Positions 1 to 8,128 of a stretch of 41,344 nt of DNA are shown here, piece by piece; position 1 is the first letter of the stretch, and each line of letters opens with the position of its first letter. The notes under the pieces are model-generated. The model was not told where the DNA came from. It saw only the letters and a list, made by a program, of their open reading frames with translations, and searched no databases. The stretch spans positions 1 through 41,344 of the IMG/VR virus record IMGVR_UViG_3300048996_000093; one strand, given 5' to 3'. Origin of the DNA: a virus. The translations under genes were made by a program, and so were the position numbers.

Positions 1-54
1 TGTATCTACAGCCGCCCACCACCGCCTGCCCCGCCCCGAAGGAGAACCCGCCCC

Positions 55-612
55 GTGTCCCTGTCCGAGCCGTACCAGCAGACCCCCGCCACCCCGGCCG
101 GGCAGCACACCGACGCCCGGCAGGCCGCCGCCGCCTTCCTCGCCGACATCGAAGACATCGAGCAGGACATGCGGCAGACCCAGGCGGACATCGCCGCCGA
201 ACAGACCCCCCGCATCCCCACCTCCCACCGCGACACCAGCCCCCTGCCCGCCATCGGGACCACGCAGCCCGTCACCCAGCCCGGACGGCCACCCATGAGC
301 CAACGGGCCACCGACGCCAGCACCCTCATGCTGACCGGCAGCATCGCCTACGCCATCGTCGGAGGAACCACCGCAGGCGTCATGGCGGTATCCGAGTACG
401 CCGACCCCACCGTGTGCGGCATCGTCTTCGCAGCCCCCGCCCTGTTCGCCCTCGCCGTCGCCCGAGTCTTCAAGCGCGCGGCAGACGCCAGCGCAGCCGC
501 ACCCCCGCAGATCACCCAGTACTACAGCGGCGACGTCCACCAGGACCACACCCAGATCACCACCAGCACCCGCGGCGTCATCGCCTACAGCCGCAACAAC
601 CTCCCCAACTAG
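55..612 (+). CDS. Predicted membrane protein of unknown function
   Basis: A 185-residue protein starting at GTG 55, preceded by a GGAGAA ribosome-binding site. The N-terminal half (about residues 1-95) is polar, rich in Gln, Pro and Ala, and probably helical. Two hydrophobic stretches follow at about residues 98-118 and 122-140 and should be membrane helices; a short tail ends in polar Asn/Arg residues. It sits 17 bp upstream of a second membrane protein with a nuclease domain, so the two are probably co-transcribed and may act together at the membrane. I do not recognise the family. Coding looks solid from the consistent G/C third codon positions. Confidence 0.7.
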   Translation: MSLSEPYQQTPATPAGQHTDARQAAAAFLADIEDIEQDMRQTQADIAAEQTPRIPTSHRDTSPLPAIGTTQPVTQPGRPPMSQRATDASTLMLTGSIAYAIVGGTTAGVMAVSEYADPTVCGIVFAAPALFALAVARVFKRAADASAAAPPQITQYYSGDVHQDHTQITTSTRGVIAYSRNNLPN

Positions 613-629
613 CCAACCCCGGAGCCCTC

Positions 630-1343
630 ATGGCCACCAGCCAGTCCGTCCGCCGCACTCGCATACGCAAGAGCAGGCCGCCCGTCCGACGACGAAACCG
701 AAGGACCGCCCGCCGCCGAGCCTTACCCGTCCTCCACTGGGGCTGGTACGCCACCGGCGGGATCACCGTTCTCGCCGCGGCCAAGACGTGGCCCGTCCCG
801 ACGGGCGCCGCCATAACCCTCCTGGCCGTGGTAGCCATCGTCTCCGTCGTCCGCCCCCGCCGCCTGGCCGGACTGTTCTCCCGTATCGCAGGAGTCCGCT
901 ACTGCATCAACCGCCGACGTCGTGTTCTGCCCGAGGACCGTGTCCTGCCGCTGGCGACCTTCGAACGGATGCGACCGGACGTGTTCGAGCGGGCCATCGC
1001 CGAACTTGCCCGCAAGAACAAGACCGAAGTGCAGTCCGCGTCCGCCCAGGGCGGAGCCAACGACCGCGGCCTGGACGTCCTGGTCCAGCTCAACGACGGG
1101 CGCCGCATCCTCATCCAGTGCAAGCGCTACACCGGCAAGAAAAAGGTCACCTCCGACGACGTGCAAAAGGTCAACGGGACATGGCAGGCCGTCCACCGCT
1201 GCGACCTCGCCGTCATCGTCACTACCTCCAGCTTCACCCGCAGCGCGGTAGAGACGAATCTCCTGTTCAACCCGCGGATCCGCCTCATCGACGGTGTGGG
1301 CTTGGTCCAGTGGGCCAACGGCGGCACACCGCCCTGGCGATGA
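630..1343 (+). CDS. Membrane-anchored Mrr-like restriction endonuclease
   Basis: A 237-residue protein. I chose ATG 630 because it has GGAG just upstream and lies after the stop of the preceding gene; a longer in-frame start would overlap that gene by about 200 bp. Residues 1-31 are strongly basic, about 36-76 contain two hydrophobic helices, and residues 105-230 look like an Mrr_cat domain of the PD-(D/E)xK fold: a possible Glu near 120, GLDVLVQL with Asp149, then LIQCKRY with Gln163 and Lys165. Mrr-type enzymes cleave modified or foreign DNA. Tethering at the membrane suggests action against DNA entering the cell, for example a superinfecting phage, which is inference. It is followed by a strong hairpin, so it ends its transcription unit. 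Confidence 0.78.
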   Translation: MATSQSVRRTRIRKSRPPVRRRNRRTARRRALPVLHWGWYATGGITVLAAAKTWPVPTGAAITLLAVVAIVSVVRPRRLAGLFSRIAGVRYCINRRRRVLPEDRVLPLATFERMRPDVFERAIAELARKNKTEVQSASAQGGANDRGLDVLVQLNDGRRILIQCKRYTGKKKVTSDDVQKVNGTWQAVHRCDLAVIVTTSSFTRSAVETNLLFNPRIRLIDGVGLVQWANGGTPPWR

Positions 1344-1522
1344 CGGGGGAAGGCGCCTCGGACAAACCCGCGAACGTGCCCCACCATGAACATGCACGGC
1401 CCGGGAACCAGCACCGAGAAGCGTCCCCGCGCCCCTCGGGAATCCGGGACCCGGGCTGTGCCAGAACCACCCCGCGAAGACCGCTCGGGATGGGCGCCAA
1501 CCCCCAAGCCCGGCCCCCGAGC

Positions 1523-1564
1523 TACGAACGGCCCCGCCATCCCACCTCGGCGGGGCCGTTCGTA
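1523..1564. terminator. Perfect 16-bp hairpin, bidirectional terminator
   Basis: Arms at 1523-1538 and 1549-1564 are exact reverse complements around a 10-nt loop. There is no T-run, which is usual for actinobacterial terminators. It closes the Mrr-like transcript and insulates the packaging genes. The rest of the 318-bp gap 1344-1661 holds no convincing gene; a cos or pac site could lie here because it directly precedes the small terminase, but nothing seen proves it. Confidence 0.8.
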
Positions 1565-1581
1565 TGCCTGCACGCCGAGCC

Positions 1582-1633
1582 GGGGGAAGGAAACCGACCA
1601 TTTCGGGGATGATCAGAGCAGGCGCGGGGCCTG
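1582..1633 (+). promoter_or_regulatory. Late control element, copy 1 (before terminase)
   Basis: Contains AGGCGCGGGGCCTG at 1620-1633, identical to copies at 4411 and 6348. It is preceded by GATGATCA and, about 33 nt upstream, by GGGGGAA, which resembles the GGGAAC/GGGGCAAC box of the other copies. It is the weakest of the four at the upstream boxes. The small terminase start codon follows 28 nt downstream. Probable promoter plus conserved 5' leader of the packaging transcript. Confidence 0.5.
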
Positions 1634-1661
1634 ACCACCACATGCGGGAGCCCCGACCGCC

Positions 1662-2276
1662 ATGCCACCCTCCAAAGCCCAGCAAGCCCTCACCGCCGAA
1701 CGCCGCGCCAAACTGCTGCAACTGCGCCTCGCCGGGATCTCCTTCCACGACGAACGCATCCTCGCCCTCGGGTACGAATCCCGCGGCCACGCCTCCAAAG
1801 ACCTCATCCGCGCCCTCAAGCAGCACCGCGCTGACGAAGCCGCCGCGGTCGACGTCTACCGGCAGCAGGAGAACGAACGCCTCGACGGCGAGCTCAGCCG
1901 CCTCGAGACCCTGGAAGCTGCAGCCCACAAGGTCCTCTCCAACCACCACATCGTCGTCAACAACGGCCGCGTCATCCTCCACCCCGACACCGACCAGCCC
2001 ATGGAGGACGACGCCCCCGTACTCCAGGCCATCGACCGGCTCATCAAGATCGAAGACGCCCGTCGCCGCAACGGCGAACGCCGCGCCAAACTCAACGGCC
2101 TCGACATGCCCGTGCAGACCGAACTGTCCGGCCCTGGCGGGGGAGGCGTCCCCATCGGACCGGTCGGCATTGCCGAGCTCCGCAACCTGATCCAGACCGC
2201 GGGCGACCCAGACGACCCGGCCGACAGCATCGAGGAGCAGGACGAGGACGCGGATGACGACCGCGACAACGCCTGA
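1662..2276 (+). CDS. Terminase small subunit (probable)
   Basis: A 204-residue protein starting at ATG 1662 with GGGAG upstream. The N-terminal 60 residues look like a helix-turn-helix DNA-binding region; a long charged helical segment follows (about 60-140), and the C-terminus is acidic, rich in Asp and Glu. The role comes mostly from position: it directly precedes and overlaps the large terminase by 23 bp, the usual place for the DNA-recognition subunit that selects the packaging site. No strong family signature was recognised by eye. A short Gly-rich linker lies near residues 155-165. Confidence 0.65.
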   Translation: MPPSKAQQALTAERRAKLLQLRLAGISFHDERILALGYESRGHASKDLIRALKQHRADEAAAVDVYRQQENERLDGELSRLETLEAAAHKVLSNHHIVVNNGRVILHPDTDQPMEDDAPVLQAIDRLIKIEDARRRNGERRAKLNGLDMPVQTELSGPGGGGVPIGPVGIAELRNLIQTAGDPDDPADSIEEQDEDADDDRDNA

Positions 2277-3867
2277 CGAGAACGTTCTGGGTGACGACGG
2301 CGTCGCAGACGAGGCCGCCGAACTCCTCGAGCTGGTCGCCGACTACCGTCGCCTGAACCGCGCCCAGCGCCGGCGCATCGCCCTGCAGGCCAGCCCCGAC
2401 GTCCGCACCGTGCTCGCCGGTGTCGAGCGGGACATGGCCCTGGAACGCTCCCCGGGGTCCATGTCGGCGATCCTCACTGACGGCAAGGAGATGCAGGCCC
2501 GCCACCTGGACCTGATCGACCGAGTGTTCCGGGACATCGCCCGCGGCCACTCGCGCAAGGTCCTCATCACCATGCCTCCACGTCACGGGAAATCGCGGCG
2601 TGCCGCACGGTGGGCGCCACTCTGGTTCCTGGCCCGGCACCCCGACCGCCGCGTGATGATCGCCTCCTACAGTGCGGACCTCGCCGACGACCACGGCCGG
2701 TGGATCCGCGACGCCATCAACACCTACGGCTCCCAGCTCGGCATCGCCCTGCACTCCGGGTCCAAGGCCGCCAACCGCTTCGACCTCGGCCATCCGGAGA
2801 CCGGCGAGCGCCTCGAGGGCGGCCTGGTCACCGCCGGCGTCGGAGGAGGCCTGACCGGCAAGGGCGCCCACCTCGCCATCGTCGACGACCCGATCAAAGA
2901 CGCGGCGGACGCCGAATCGCCGACCATGCGCCGCAGGCTGTGGGACTGGTGGACCTCCGTCCTCAACACCCGCGTGGAACCCGGCGGGTCGATCATCGTC
3001 ATCCAGACCAGGTGGCATGAGCAGGACCTCGCCGGACGCATCCTCGCCGGGGAAGACGCCGAGGACTGGACGATCCTCGACCTGCCCGCCCTGTGCGACT
3101 CCGAAGACGACCCCCTGGGACGGGAGATCGGTGCAGCGCTGTGGCCGCGCCGCTACGCCCGCAAAGCCCTCGCGAAGATCCGCCGCGCGGTCGGGGAACG
3201 CGTCTGGTGGTCGCTGTACATGCAAAAGCCCCGCCCCCTGGAGGGCGGTGTATGGAAGTGGCCGTGGATCATCGACAACCGTCTCACCGCCATGGCGTTC
3301 CGCGGCGTCGACCTGTCCCGCGTCGTGGTATCCGTCGACACCGCTGGCGGCGAGGGCGACACCCACGACGAAACCGGCATCACCGGAGCCGGACGCACCA
3401 CGGCGGGCGACATGTACGTCCTCGCTGATCGGTCTGCCAACATGGGCGCCGACACCTGGGGCCACGTAGCCTGCCGCCTCGCCATCGAACTCAACGCAGA
3501 TGCCTTCGTCATCGAGGACAACTTCGGCGGCGACCAAGCGTCCCAGATCATCCGGCAGGCGTGGGCGGACCTCCAGCGATCCGGCGAGGCGAAAGGCATG
3601 CTGATGCCCGCTCACATCCCGGTCCACGCCAAGAAGGGCAAGCAGCTGCGCGCCGAACCGATCGCCCAGCTCTACGCCCAGGGACTCGTACACCACGTGG
3701 GAGAGTTCCCGCGCCTAGAGGGGCAGATGGTCACCTGGATCCCAGGAATGGACTCCCCAGACCGCATGGACGCCGCCGTCCACGCGCTCACCGAGCTCGC
3801 CGACCCGGCTGCGGCCGCCGTGGGCACGTCCAATTACAGCGACCAGCGATTGGCGGGCCGCCGATGA
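2254..3867 (+). CDS. terL: Terminase large subunit
   Basis: A 537-residue packaging motor and nuclease. The ATPase part has Walker A PPRHGKS at residues 109-114 (Lys113) and Walker B LAIVDD at 207-212. The C-terminal RNase H-like nuclease begins with VVVSVDTAGGEGD, where Asp362 is the likely first metal ligand, followed by VIEDNFGGD (Glu421/Asp422) and a last acidic residue in RMDAAVHAL near residue 507. It cuts concatemeric DNA and drives it into the prohead through the portal. The ATG lies inside the end of the small-subunit gene, so translation is probably coupled. Length is normal for the family. Confidence 0.93.
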   Translation: MTTATTPDENVLGDDGVADEAAELLELVADYRRLNRAQRRRIALQASPDVRTVLAGVERDMALERSPGSMSAILTDGKEMQARHLDLIDRVFRDIARGHSRKVLITMPPRHGKSRRAARWAPLWFLARHPDRRVMIASYSADLADDHGRWIRDAINTYGSQLGIALHSGSKAANRFDLGHPETGERLEGGLVTAGVGGGLTGKGAHLAIVDDPIKDAADAESPTMRRRLWDWWTSVLNTRVEPGGSIIVIQTRWHEQDLAGRILAGEDAEDWTILDLPALCDSEDDPLGREIGAALWPRRYARKALAKIRRAVGERVWWSLYMQKPRPLEGGVWKWPWIIDNRLTAMAFRGVDLSRVVVSVDTAGGEGDTHDETGITGAGRTTAGDMYVLADRSANMGADTWGHVACRLAIELNADAFVIEDNFGGDQASQIIRQAWADLQRSGEAKGMLMPAHIPVHAKKGKQLRAEPIAQLYAQGLVHHVGEFPRLEGQMVTWIPGMDSPDRMDAAVHALTELADPAAAAVGTSNYSDQRLAGRR

Positions 3868-3875
3868 AACCACCG

Positions 3876-3904
3876 TGCGAATCTGTCAGATTGCGAATCT
3901 GTCA
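3876..3904. repeat. Tandem direct repeat of TGCGAATCTGTCA
   Basis: Two exact 13-bp copies at 3876-3888 and 3892-3904 with a 16-bp period, 8 bp after the large terminase stop. AT content is higher than the surroundings. A protein-binding site (operator or packaging signal) is possible; the sequence itself does not tell which. Confidence 0.6.
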
Positions 3905-4007
3905 CTGAAATTGGTGGCGTGAGCGTCAAAGTAGAGACTCCGCAAAACCAAATCCCTACAGTGGCGGTTGGAACAGCGTGGACACGAGATTTGCAAGCCC
4001 ACGCACA

Positions 4008-4040
4008 GCGGCGGCCCGGCCTGGAGGGCCGGACCGCCGC
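4008..4040. terminator. GC-rich hairpin terminator after terminase
   Basis: Arms 4008-4021 and 4027-4040 form a 14-bp stem with one mismatch and a 5-nt loop. It would stop the terminase transcript and also a minus-strand transcript coming from 4301-4074, so it is probably bidirectional. The gap 3868-4441 (574 bp) otherwise holds the tandem repeat, a possible minus-strand gene and the portal promoter element. Confidence 0.7.
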
Positions 4041-4073
4041 AACACAGTGATCAGCCGTCGTGCTGGCAGCCGG

Positions 4074-4301
4074 TCATCGGTAGAGGAACTCGAGCAACTC
4101 CAGCTCTAACTGGAGGAGCGCCACTACCAACGACCAGAACAGCCAGTCCGGCGGCTCTTCATTTGGATCCACGGATCGTTCTCCTGATGCTGTCGTCTTC
4201 CGGCTGGCTTGCCGGGGAACCGCTTGCCGGCCCTCGAGGAGCCGACAGGCCACGCAGGTGAACACGCCGTGGGGATCGACTGTATGGCCGACCGAGGGCA
4301 A
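4074..4301 (-). CDS. Possible small membrane protein (moron candidate)
   Basis: A possible 75-residue protein read from a TTG at 4301 with GGAGG four bases upstream. Codon third positions are mostly G/C from the start to the middle of the frame and poorer upstream, which is why I start here. It has a CVAC motif near residue 15 and a hydrophobic segment near the C-terminus (about residues 52-72, Trp/Leu/Val-rich). It points away from the portal promoter and ends at the 4008-4040 hairpin, so it would be a self-contained unit inserted between terminase and portal. No family recognised; it may be non-coding. Confidence 0.33.
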   Translation of the reverse strand: MPSVGHTVDPHGVFTCVACRLLEGRQAVPRQASRKTTASGERSVDPNEEPPDWLFWSLVVALLQLELELLEFLYR

Positions 4302-4373
4302 CTCACCTCCGCTCCCCTGAAGTTCAACCCATAGAGGGAACCATGCGCCGACCGGGCAGGAATGACTTGCGCT

Positions 4374-4424
4374 GGGAACCTTTTCTGCTTGCCCCTCTAC
4401 TCTGATCACTAGGCGCGGGGCCTG
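4374..4424 (+). promoter_or_regulatory. Late control element, copy 2 (before portal)
   Basis: GGGAACC at 4374-4380, then TCTAC at 4396, then TGATCACT and AGGCGCGGGGCCTG at 4411-4424. AAC to TCTA spacing is 16 nt and AAC to AGGCG is 34 nt, the same as in copy 4. The AAC-containing -35 is reminiscent of ECF-type sigma factor promoters; this is inference. The portal GTG start follows 17 nt after the element, with GGGAAGGA as ribosome-binding site. Confidence 0.6.
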
Positions 4425-4441
4425 AAGCGGGAAGGATCGCT

Positions 4442-6325
4442 GTGGGCCTCAAGAACGTCCTGGTCGACGGCTGGAGCTGGCTGAACTTCAAGCCCTTGTT
4501 CAGCGACCAGCTGGGCATGCCACACCGCCGTGCCTTCCCCGAGGCGTACGCCACGTGGGTCCCGGACGCTGATGCGCGCCGCCTGGCCGCCTACAAGCTG
4601 CTCGCCGCCTACGACAACAACCAGGCCGGCGAGCTCGCCGAACTCCGCGACGGCGAAGCAGCCCGTGAGCGGCGGGAGTTCGGGGACCCGTCCATGTTCG
4701 TCGACACGCTCGTCTCCCACGTGCTGGGCCGCGACCAGCAGATCACCGTGCCGGGTGCCGAGAAGTCCGGCACCGAAGACGCGGACGGCAATGCGGCGAT
4801 GGCCGAACGCATCCAGGACCTGTTGCGCGAGTGGGCGGATGAGGAACTCCTGCCGATGCGCCTCCTGCAGGGGGAGCGGAAGGCCGTCGGGCTGGGGGAC
4901 GGCGTGTATCTCCTGTACTGGGACGGCGACAAGCAGCGTGCCCGCATCCAGGCCTTCGACCCCGGCCTCTACTTCCCCGTCATCGACGAAGACTCCGACG
5001 GGTCGGACTTCCCCGACCGGGTGCACTTCGCGTGGGAGCTGCTCGAGGACCCCAAGCGCGGTCTGAAGAAGCGGTTGCGGCGCATCACCTACGAGCTGGA
5101 CTGGATCGGCCCGGCCACCGCCAACGGCGTGGACCGTGAGGGGCGCGCCGTGCGGGCCGCCGTCCTTTCCGAGCCGACCGACGAGGCGCCCGCGCAGCCC
5201 GTCCTGGGCCGCGGCGACCAGCTCGATGCGAACGGCTCCATCACCCGCATGTACGCGTGGAGTGAGCAGCCCTCCTACAAGACCTGCTACCTCACCGACG
5301 CCACCTGGGAACTCGGCGACCTCAAGGGCCCCGTCGACGTCGACTCACTGCCCATGGACAAGGCACGCTTCGCCACCAACGACCAGGGCGAAATCCTGCA
5401 CCGCCTGGACCTGTACCAGGACTATGTGGCGGTCGTGCACGTCCCCAACACGGTGCCGTCCGCCGGCGAACACTGGGGGCAGTCCTCCCTGGCGAAGCCG
5501 CTGCAGGTGTTCGATGAACTCGCCGGCGCGGACACGGATGCGGCGCGCGCCTCGGCGACGACCGGCCAGCCGATGATCGCCATCTCCGGTGTCGCCGATC
5601 CGCGCCAGCAGTACCAGGTCGGGCCCGGCGTCGTCTTCATCCTGGGGGAGAACGGCCGCATCACCGCCGTCGACACCAGCCCCGCCCTGGCCGAGCTGCG
5701 CGAGCACCGCCACGACCTCGCGGAGCGGGCCGCGAACACCGCTCGGCTGCCCGCCGTGTCGCTGGGCACCATGGACCCCTCCAAGGTGCCCTCCGGGTAC
5801 GCGCTCGAACTGTCCCTGGGCCCGCTGGACTCCCTGATCTCCGGGATGCGCCTGGCGCGCGACCACGCCGACCGGCTCATCCCCAAATTTGTGCAGCGGC
5901 TGTTCCTGGCCGGGCAGCATCCCGACTGGGCGGGTATCACCCCGCTGCCCGCGAAGATCCAGCGCGGCCCGTACACGCCGACCGACAAGGCCGCCGTCCT
6001 CACCGAGGTCACCACCGCCTACCAGGCGAAGGTCCTCTCCCTGGAGACGGCCCTGCGGATGCTGCAGGACGCGGGATGGCCCATTGACGACGCGGAGAAG
6101 GAGATCGAGCTGATCCAGTCCCGTGCGTTCGAGGACGCCCGGCTGCTGGCCGACGCCCTCGGCAACGTCGATGAGGTCGCCGACTTCCTGGGCCGCGAAG
6201 CCCCTGAAGAGCCCGACCCGCCCGCCGTGCAGCTCCCCGGCGATCAGCCGCTCGAGGACCCGACCGCGCTGCCGCCGAACGCCGACCCGCAGCAGGTGCG
6301 GGGGAGCGGGGGCAACACTCCGTGA
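4442..6325 (+). CDS. Portal protein (SPP1 gp6-like)
   Basis: A 627-residue protein starting at GTG 4442. It would form the dodecameric channel at one capsid vertex through which DNA enters and to which the tail connectors attach. Length, position right after the terminase and the overall alpha/beta pattern with a long helical C-terminal half fit the SPP1 gp6-like portal family common in actinophages. The last 45 residues are Pro- and Asp-rich and probably disordered. The final codons contain the upstream box of the next late control element, so portal coding and regulation overlap. Confidence 0.85.
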   Translation: MGLKNVLVDGWSWLNFKPLFSDQLGMPHRRAFPEAYATWVPDADARRLAAYKLLAAYDNNQAGELAELRDGEAARERREFGDPSMFVDTLVSHVLGRDQQITVPGAEKSGTEDADGNAAMAERIQDLLREWADEELLPMRLLQGERKAVGLGDGVYLLYWDGDKQRARIQAFDPGLYFPVIDEDSDGSDFPDRVHFAWELLEDPKRGLKKRLRRITYELDWIGPATANGVDREGRAVRAAVLSEPTDEAPAQPVLGRGDQLDANGSITRMYAWSEQPSYKTCYLTDATWELGDLKGPVDVDSLPMDKARFATNDQGEILHRLDLYQDYVAVVHVPNTVPSAGEHWGQSSLAKPLQVFDELAGADTDAARASATTGQPMIAISGVADPRQQYQVGPGVVFILGENGRITAVDTSPALAELREHRHDLAERAANTARLPAVSLGTMDPSKVPSGYALELSLGPLDSLISGMRLARDHADRLIPKFVQRLFLAGQHPDWAGITPLPAKIQRGPYTPTDKAAVLTEVTTAYQAKVLSLETALRMLQDAGWPIDDAEKEIELIQSRAFEDARLLADALGNVDEVADFLGREAPEEPDPPAVQLPGDQPLEDPTALPPNADPQQVRGSGGNTP

Positions 6326-6361
6326 TTCGTGTGCTGAACTTGGATCTAGGCGCGGGGCCTG
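6304..6361 (+). promoter_or_regulatory. Late control element, copy 3 (before scaffold)
   Basis: GAGCGGGGGCAACAC at 6304-6318 is identical to the box at 24670-24684. In both sites the distance to AGGCG is 44 nt (6348 here). AGGCGCGGGGCCTG (6348-6361) is identical to copies 1 and 2. The TCTA box is replaced by GCTG. The upstream half lies in the end of the portal gene. Confidence 0.55.
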
Positions 6362-6387
6362 GACAGTCCATGGGAGGACTACCGCTC

Positions 6388-7275
6388 ATGCGTCGCCCCG
6401 CGCAGCACCACCCCCGTATCGCCGCCGCCCGCACGGACACCGGTTGGGTCCACCCCTACACCGGCCTGCCGGGCATCGCGGTGTTCTACAACGACGGCGG
6501 ACAGCCCCCCGCCGCGCCTGCGCCCACCCCGGCCGACATAGCGGCCCGCGCGGGACAACAGCCCCCTGCCGTGCCCGCAGTGCAGCCGCCCGCGCCGGTC
6601 CTGCCCGGCGACCCCGCCAGCGGCAGCGACGAGGAGAAGGTCACCTTCACCCAGCGCCGCCTCAACGTCATCATGAAGGACGAGAAGGAAGAGGGACGCC
6701 GCGCCGCCTACCGCTCCATCGCGGAAGCCGCCGGCGTCGACCCCGACTCCTTCGACCCGGCCAAGTTTGGCGACATGGTCAAGCAGGCCGAGGCGGCCCG
6801 CCAGCAGCAGCTGTCCGACGAGCAGCGGCGCACCGAGGAACTAGCCCGGCAGGCCCAGGCCGTCCAGGCCGACCAGGCCAAGGTGGAGACGGAGCGCGCC
6901 GCCATCGCCGTCGAACGCCGTACCCTCGCCCGCGAGCAGGCCCTCACCCGCCTCGGCGCCCTCGACATCCTCGACGAACAGGGCCAGGTCACCGCCCCGA
7001 ACCTGCAGGACGCGCTCGCCATGCTGGAGCGGGACCTGCGCGAGACACCCGACGCGGACACGGCGGCCCTCACGGCCGCCGCGGACGCGCTGAAGAAGCG
7101 CCGCCCGGAACTCTTCGGCACCCCGGCCGCCCCCCAGACTCTGCCGCCCGCACCCTCCGGCGCACCCGCGGCGGGCAACGCACCGCGCCAGCCCGCACCC
7201 GGCAAGGACACCGTCAAGGCCGAAGCACGGGCCATGGCCGAACGGATGGGACTGCGCGCCCGCCCCGCCGCCTGA
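6388..7275 (+). CDS. Scaffold-like capsid assembly protein
   Basis: A 295-residue protein. ATG 6388 is chosen because GGAGG lies 10 nt upstream and the conserved AGGCGCGGGGCCTG leader ends before it; a GTG at 6322 would put that leader inside the coding region. Residues about 25-80 are Pro/Ala-rich and disordered, 80-215 are a charged coiled coil with many Glu, Arg and Gln, and the tail is Pro/Ala-rich ending in a basic helix. Composition and position between portal and capsid fit an internal scaffolding protein that shapes the prohead and is later lost. No protease was recognised nearby. Confidence 0.72.
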   Translation: MRRPAQHHPRIAAARTDTGWVHPYTGLPGIAVFYNDGGQPPAAPAPTPADIAARAGQQPPAVPAVQPPAPVLPGDPASGSDEEKVTFTQRRLNVIMKDEKEEGRRAAYRSIAEAAGVDPDSFDPAKFGDMVKQAEAARQQQLSDEQRRTEELARQAQAVQADQAKVETERAAIAVERRTLAREQALTRLGALDILDEQGQVTAPNLQDALAMLERDLRETPDADTAALTAAADALKKRRPELFGTPAAPQTLPPAPSGAPAAGNAPRQPAPGKDTVKAEARAMAERMGLRARPAA

Positions 7276-7380
7276 CCAACAGACCAGCACCACCGAGGGA
7301 CCACGCCCTGACCCCCGTGGACGGCCCCCCATCTGGGGCCCTCACCACACATTCCGCGTACTCCGCGAAAGGGGCACGGC

Positions 7381-8115
7381 GTGGACATCCAGCCGTACAC
7401 CAGCACCGAGACGCTTGCCGTCGGCCGTCCCTGGCTGATGAGCACGCTCGGCATCGAGACCAACCAGACCATCACCCTCGACCTCACGGCGTTCTCCGAG
7501 ACGCTGCACTGGACCGAGGCCTCCGCCTACCAGCCCGAGCGGAAGCTCAAGTCGGGTATCCCGCTGGGCAAGAACACCGCCACCGGCCTGTTCGAGCCGT
7601 ACGCGGCCGTCACCAACGAGGTCCAGACCCTGACGGTGACGGGCGGCCCCACCGGCGGCACGTTCACCATCACCTGGTCCGGGCAGACCACCGCAGCCCT
7701 GGCCTACAACGCGACCGCCGCGCAGGTGCAGGCGGCGCTGGTGGCGCTGTCCAACATCGCCGTCGGGGACGTCGTCGTCACCGGCAACGCGGGCGGCCCC
7801 TGGACACTCACCTGGGGCGGCAGCCAGCTCGGCGAGGACGTCGCCGCACCCACCACCACCGAGACGTTCACCGGCGGCACCACACCGGACATCACCATCG
7901 CCACCACCACCGCGGGCGGCGCCGCCACCGGATCCGACGGCTCGCAGATCCTCGCCGGGTTCCTGTTCACCGAGGTGTCCTTCTACCCCGGCTCCACCAA
8001 GTGCGCCGCGCCGCTCATGGTCCACGGGCAGATCGACCCGGCGAAGCTGCCGGTCGCCTTCGACCCGACGGATGCACCGGCCGGCTCCAACACCCAGTTC
8101 GTCTACAAGGTCTGA
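7381..8115 (+). CDS. Head decoration protein with inserted Ig-like domain
   Basis: A 244-residue protein starting at GTG 7381 with GAAAGGGG upstream. Residues 1-75 and about 183-244 resemble lambda gpD-type decoration proteins (IPLGKNTATGLFEPY, then SDGSQILAGFLF), which cement the capsid surface. Between them, residues 80-182 form a Thr/Gly-rich beta domain with TVTGGPTGGTFTITW and YNATAAQVQAAL, a repeat type seen in some phage capsid and surface proteins. The insert probably projects from the capsid and may bind carbohydrate or host surface (inference). It lies 13 bp before the capsid gene. Confidence 0.75.
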   Translation: MDIQPYTSTETLAVGRPWLMSTLGIETNQTITLDLTAFSETLHWTEASAYQPERKLKSGIPLGKNTATGLFEPYAAVTNEVQTLTVTGGPTGGTFTITWSGQTTAALAYNATAAQVQAALVALSNIAVGDVVVTGNAGGPWTLTWGGSQLGEDVAAPTTTETFTGGTTPDITIATTTAGGAATGSDGSQILAGFLFTEVSFYPGSTKCAAPLMVHGQIDPAKLPVAFDPTDAPAGSNTQFVYKV

Positions 8116-8128
8116 GAGGGGACCACCC

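Noticed and set aside
414-629. Longer N-terminus for the Mrr-like protein
   Set aside because: Would overlap the preceding gene and adds an Arg/Pro-rich shadow sequence; ATG 630 has its own ribosome-binding site.
2092-3696. Long minus-strand open frame opposite the large terminase
   Set aside because: It is the mirror of a clear terminase gene with Walker and nuclease motifs; long antisense frames are common in high-GC DNA, and the protein shows no domain.
3968-4261. Plus-strand 97-codon frame in the terminase-portal gap
   Set aside because: It runs through the terminator hairpin at 4008-4040 and has no ribosome-binding site.
6322-6387. GTG start for the scaffold-like protein
   Set aside because: It would make the conserved 14-mer leader coding; ATG 6388 has GGAGG at proper distance.
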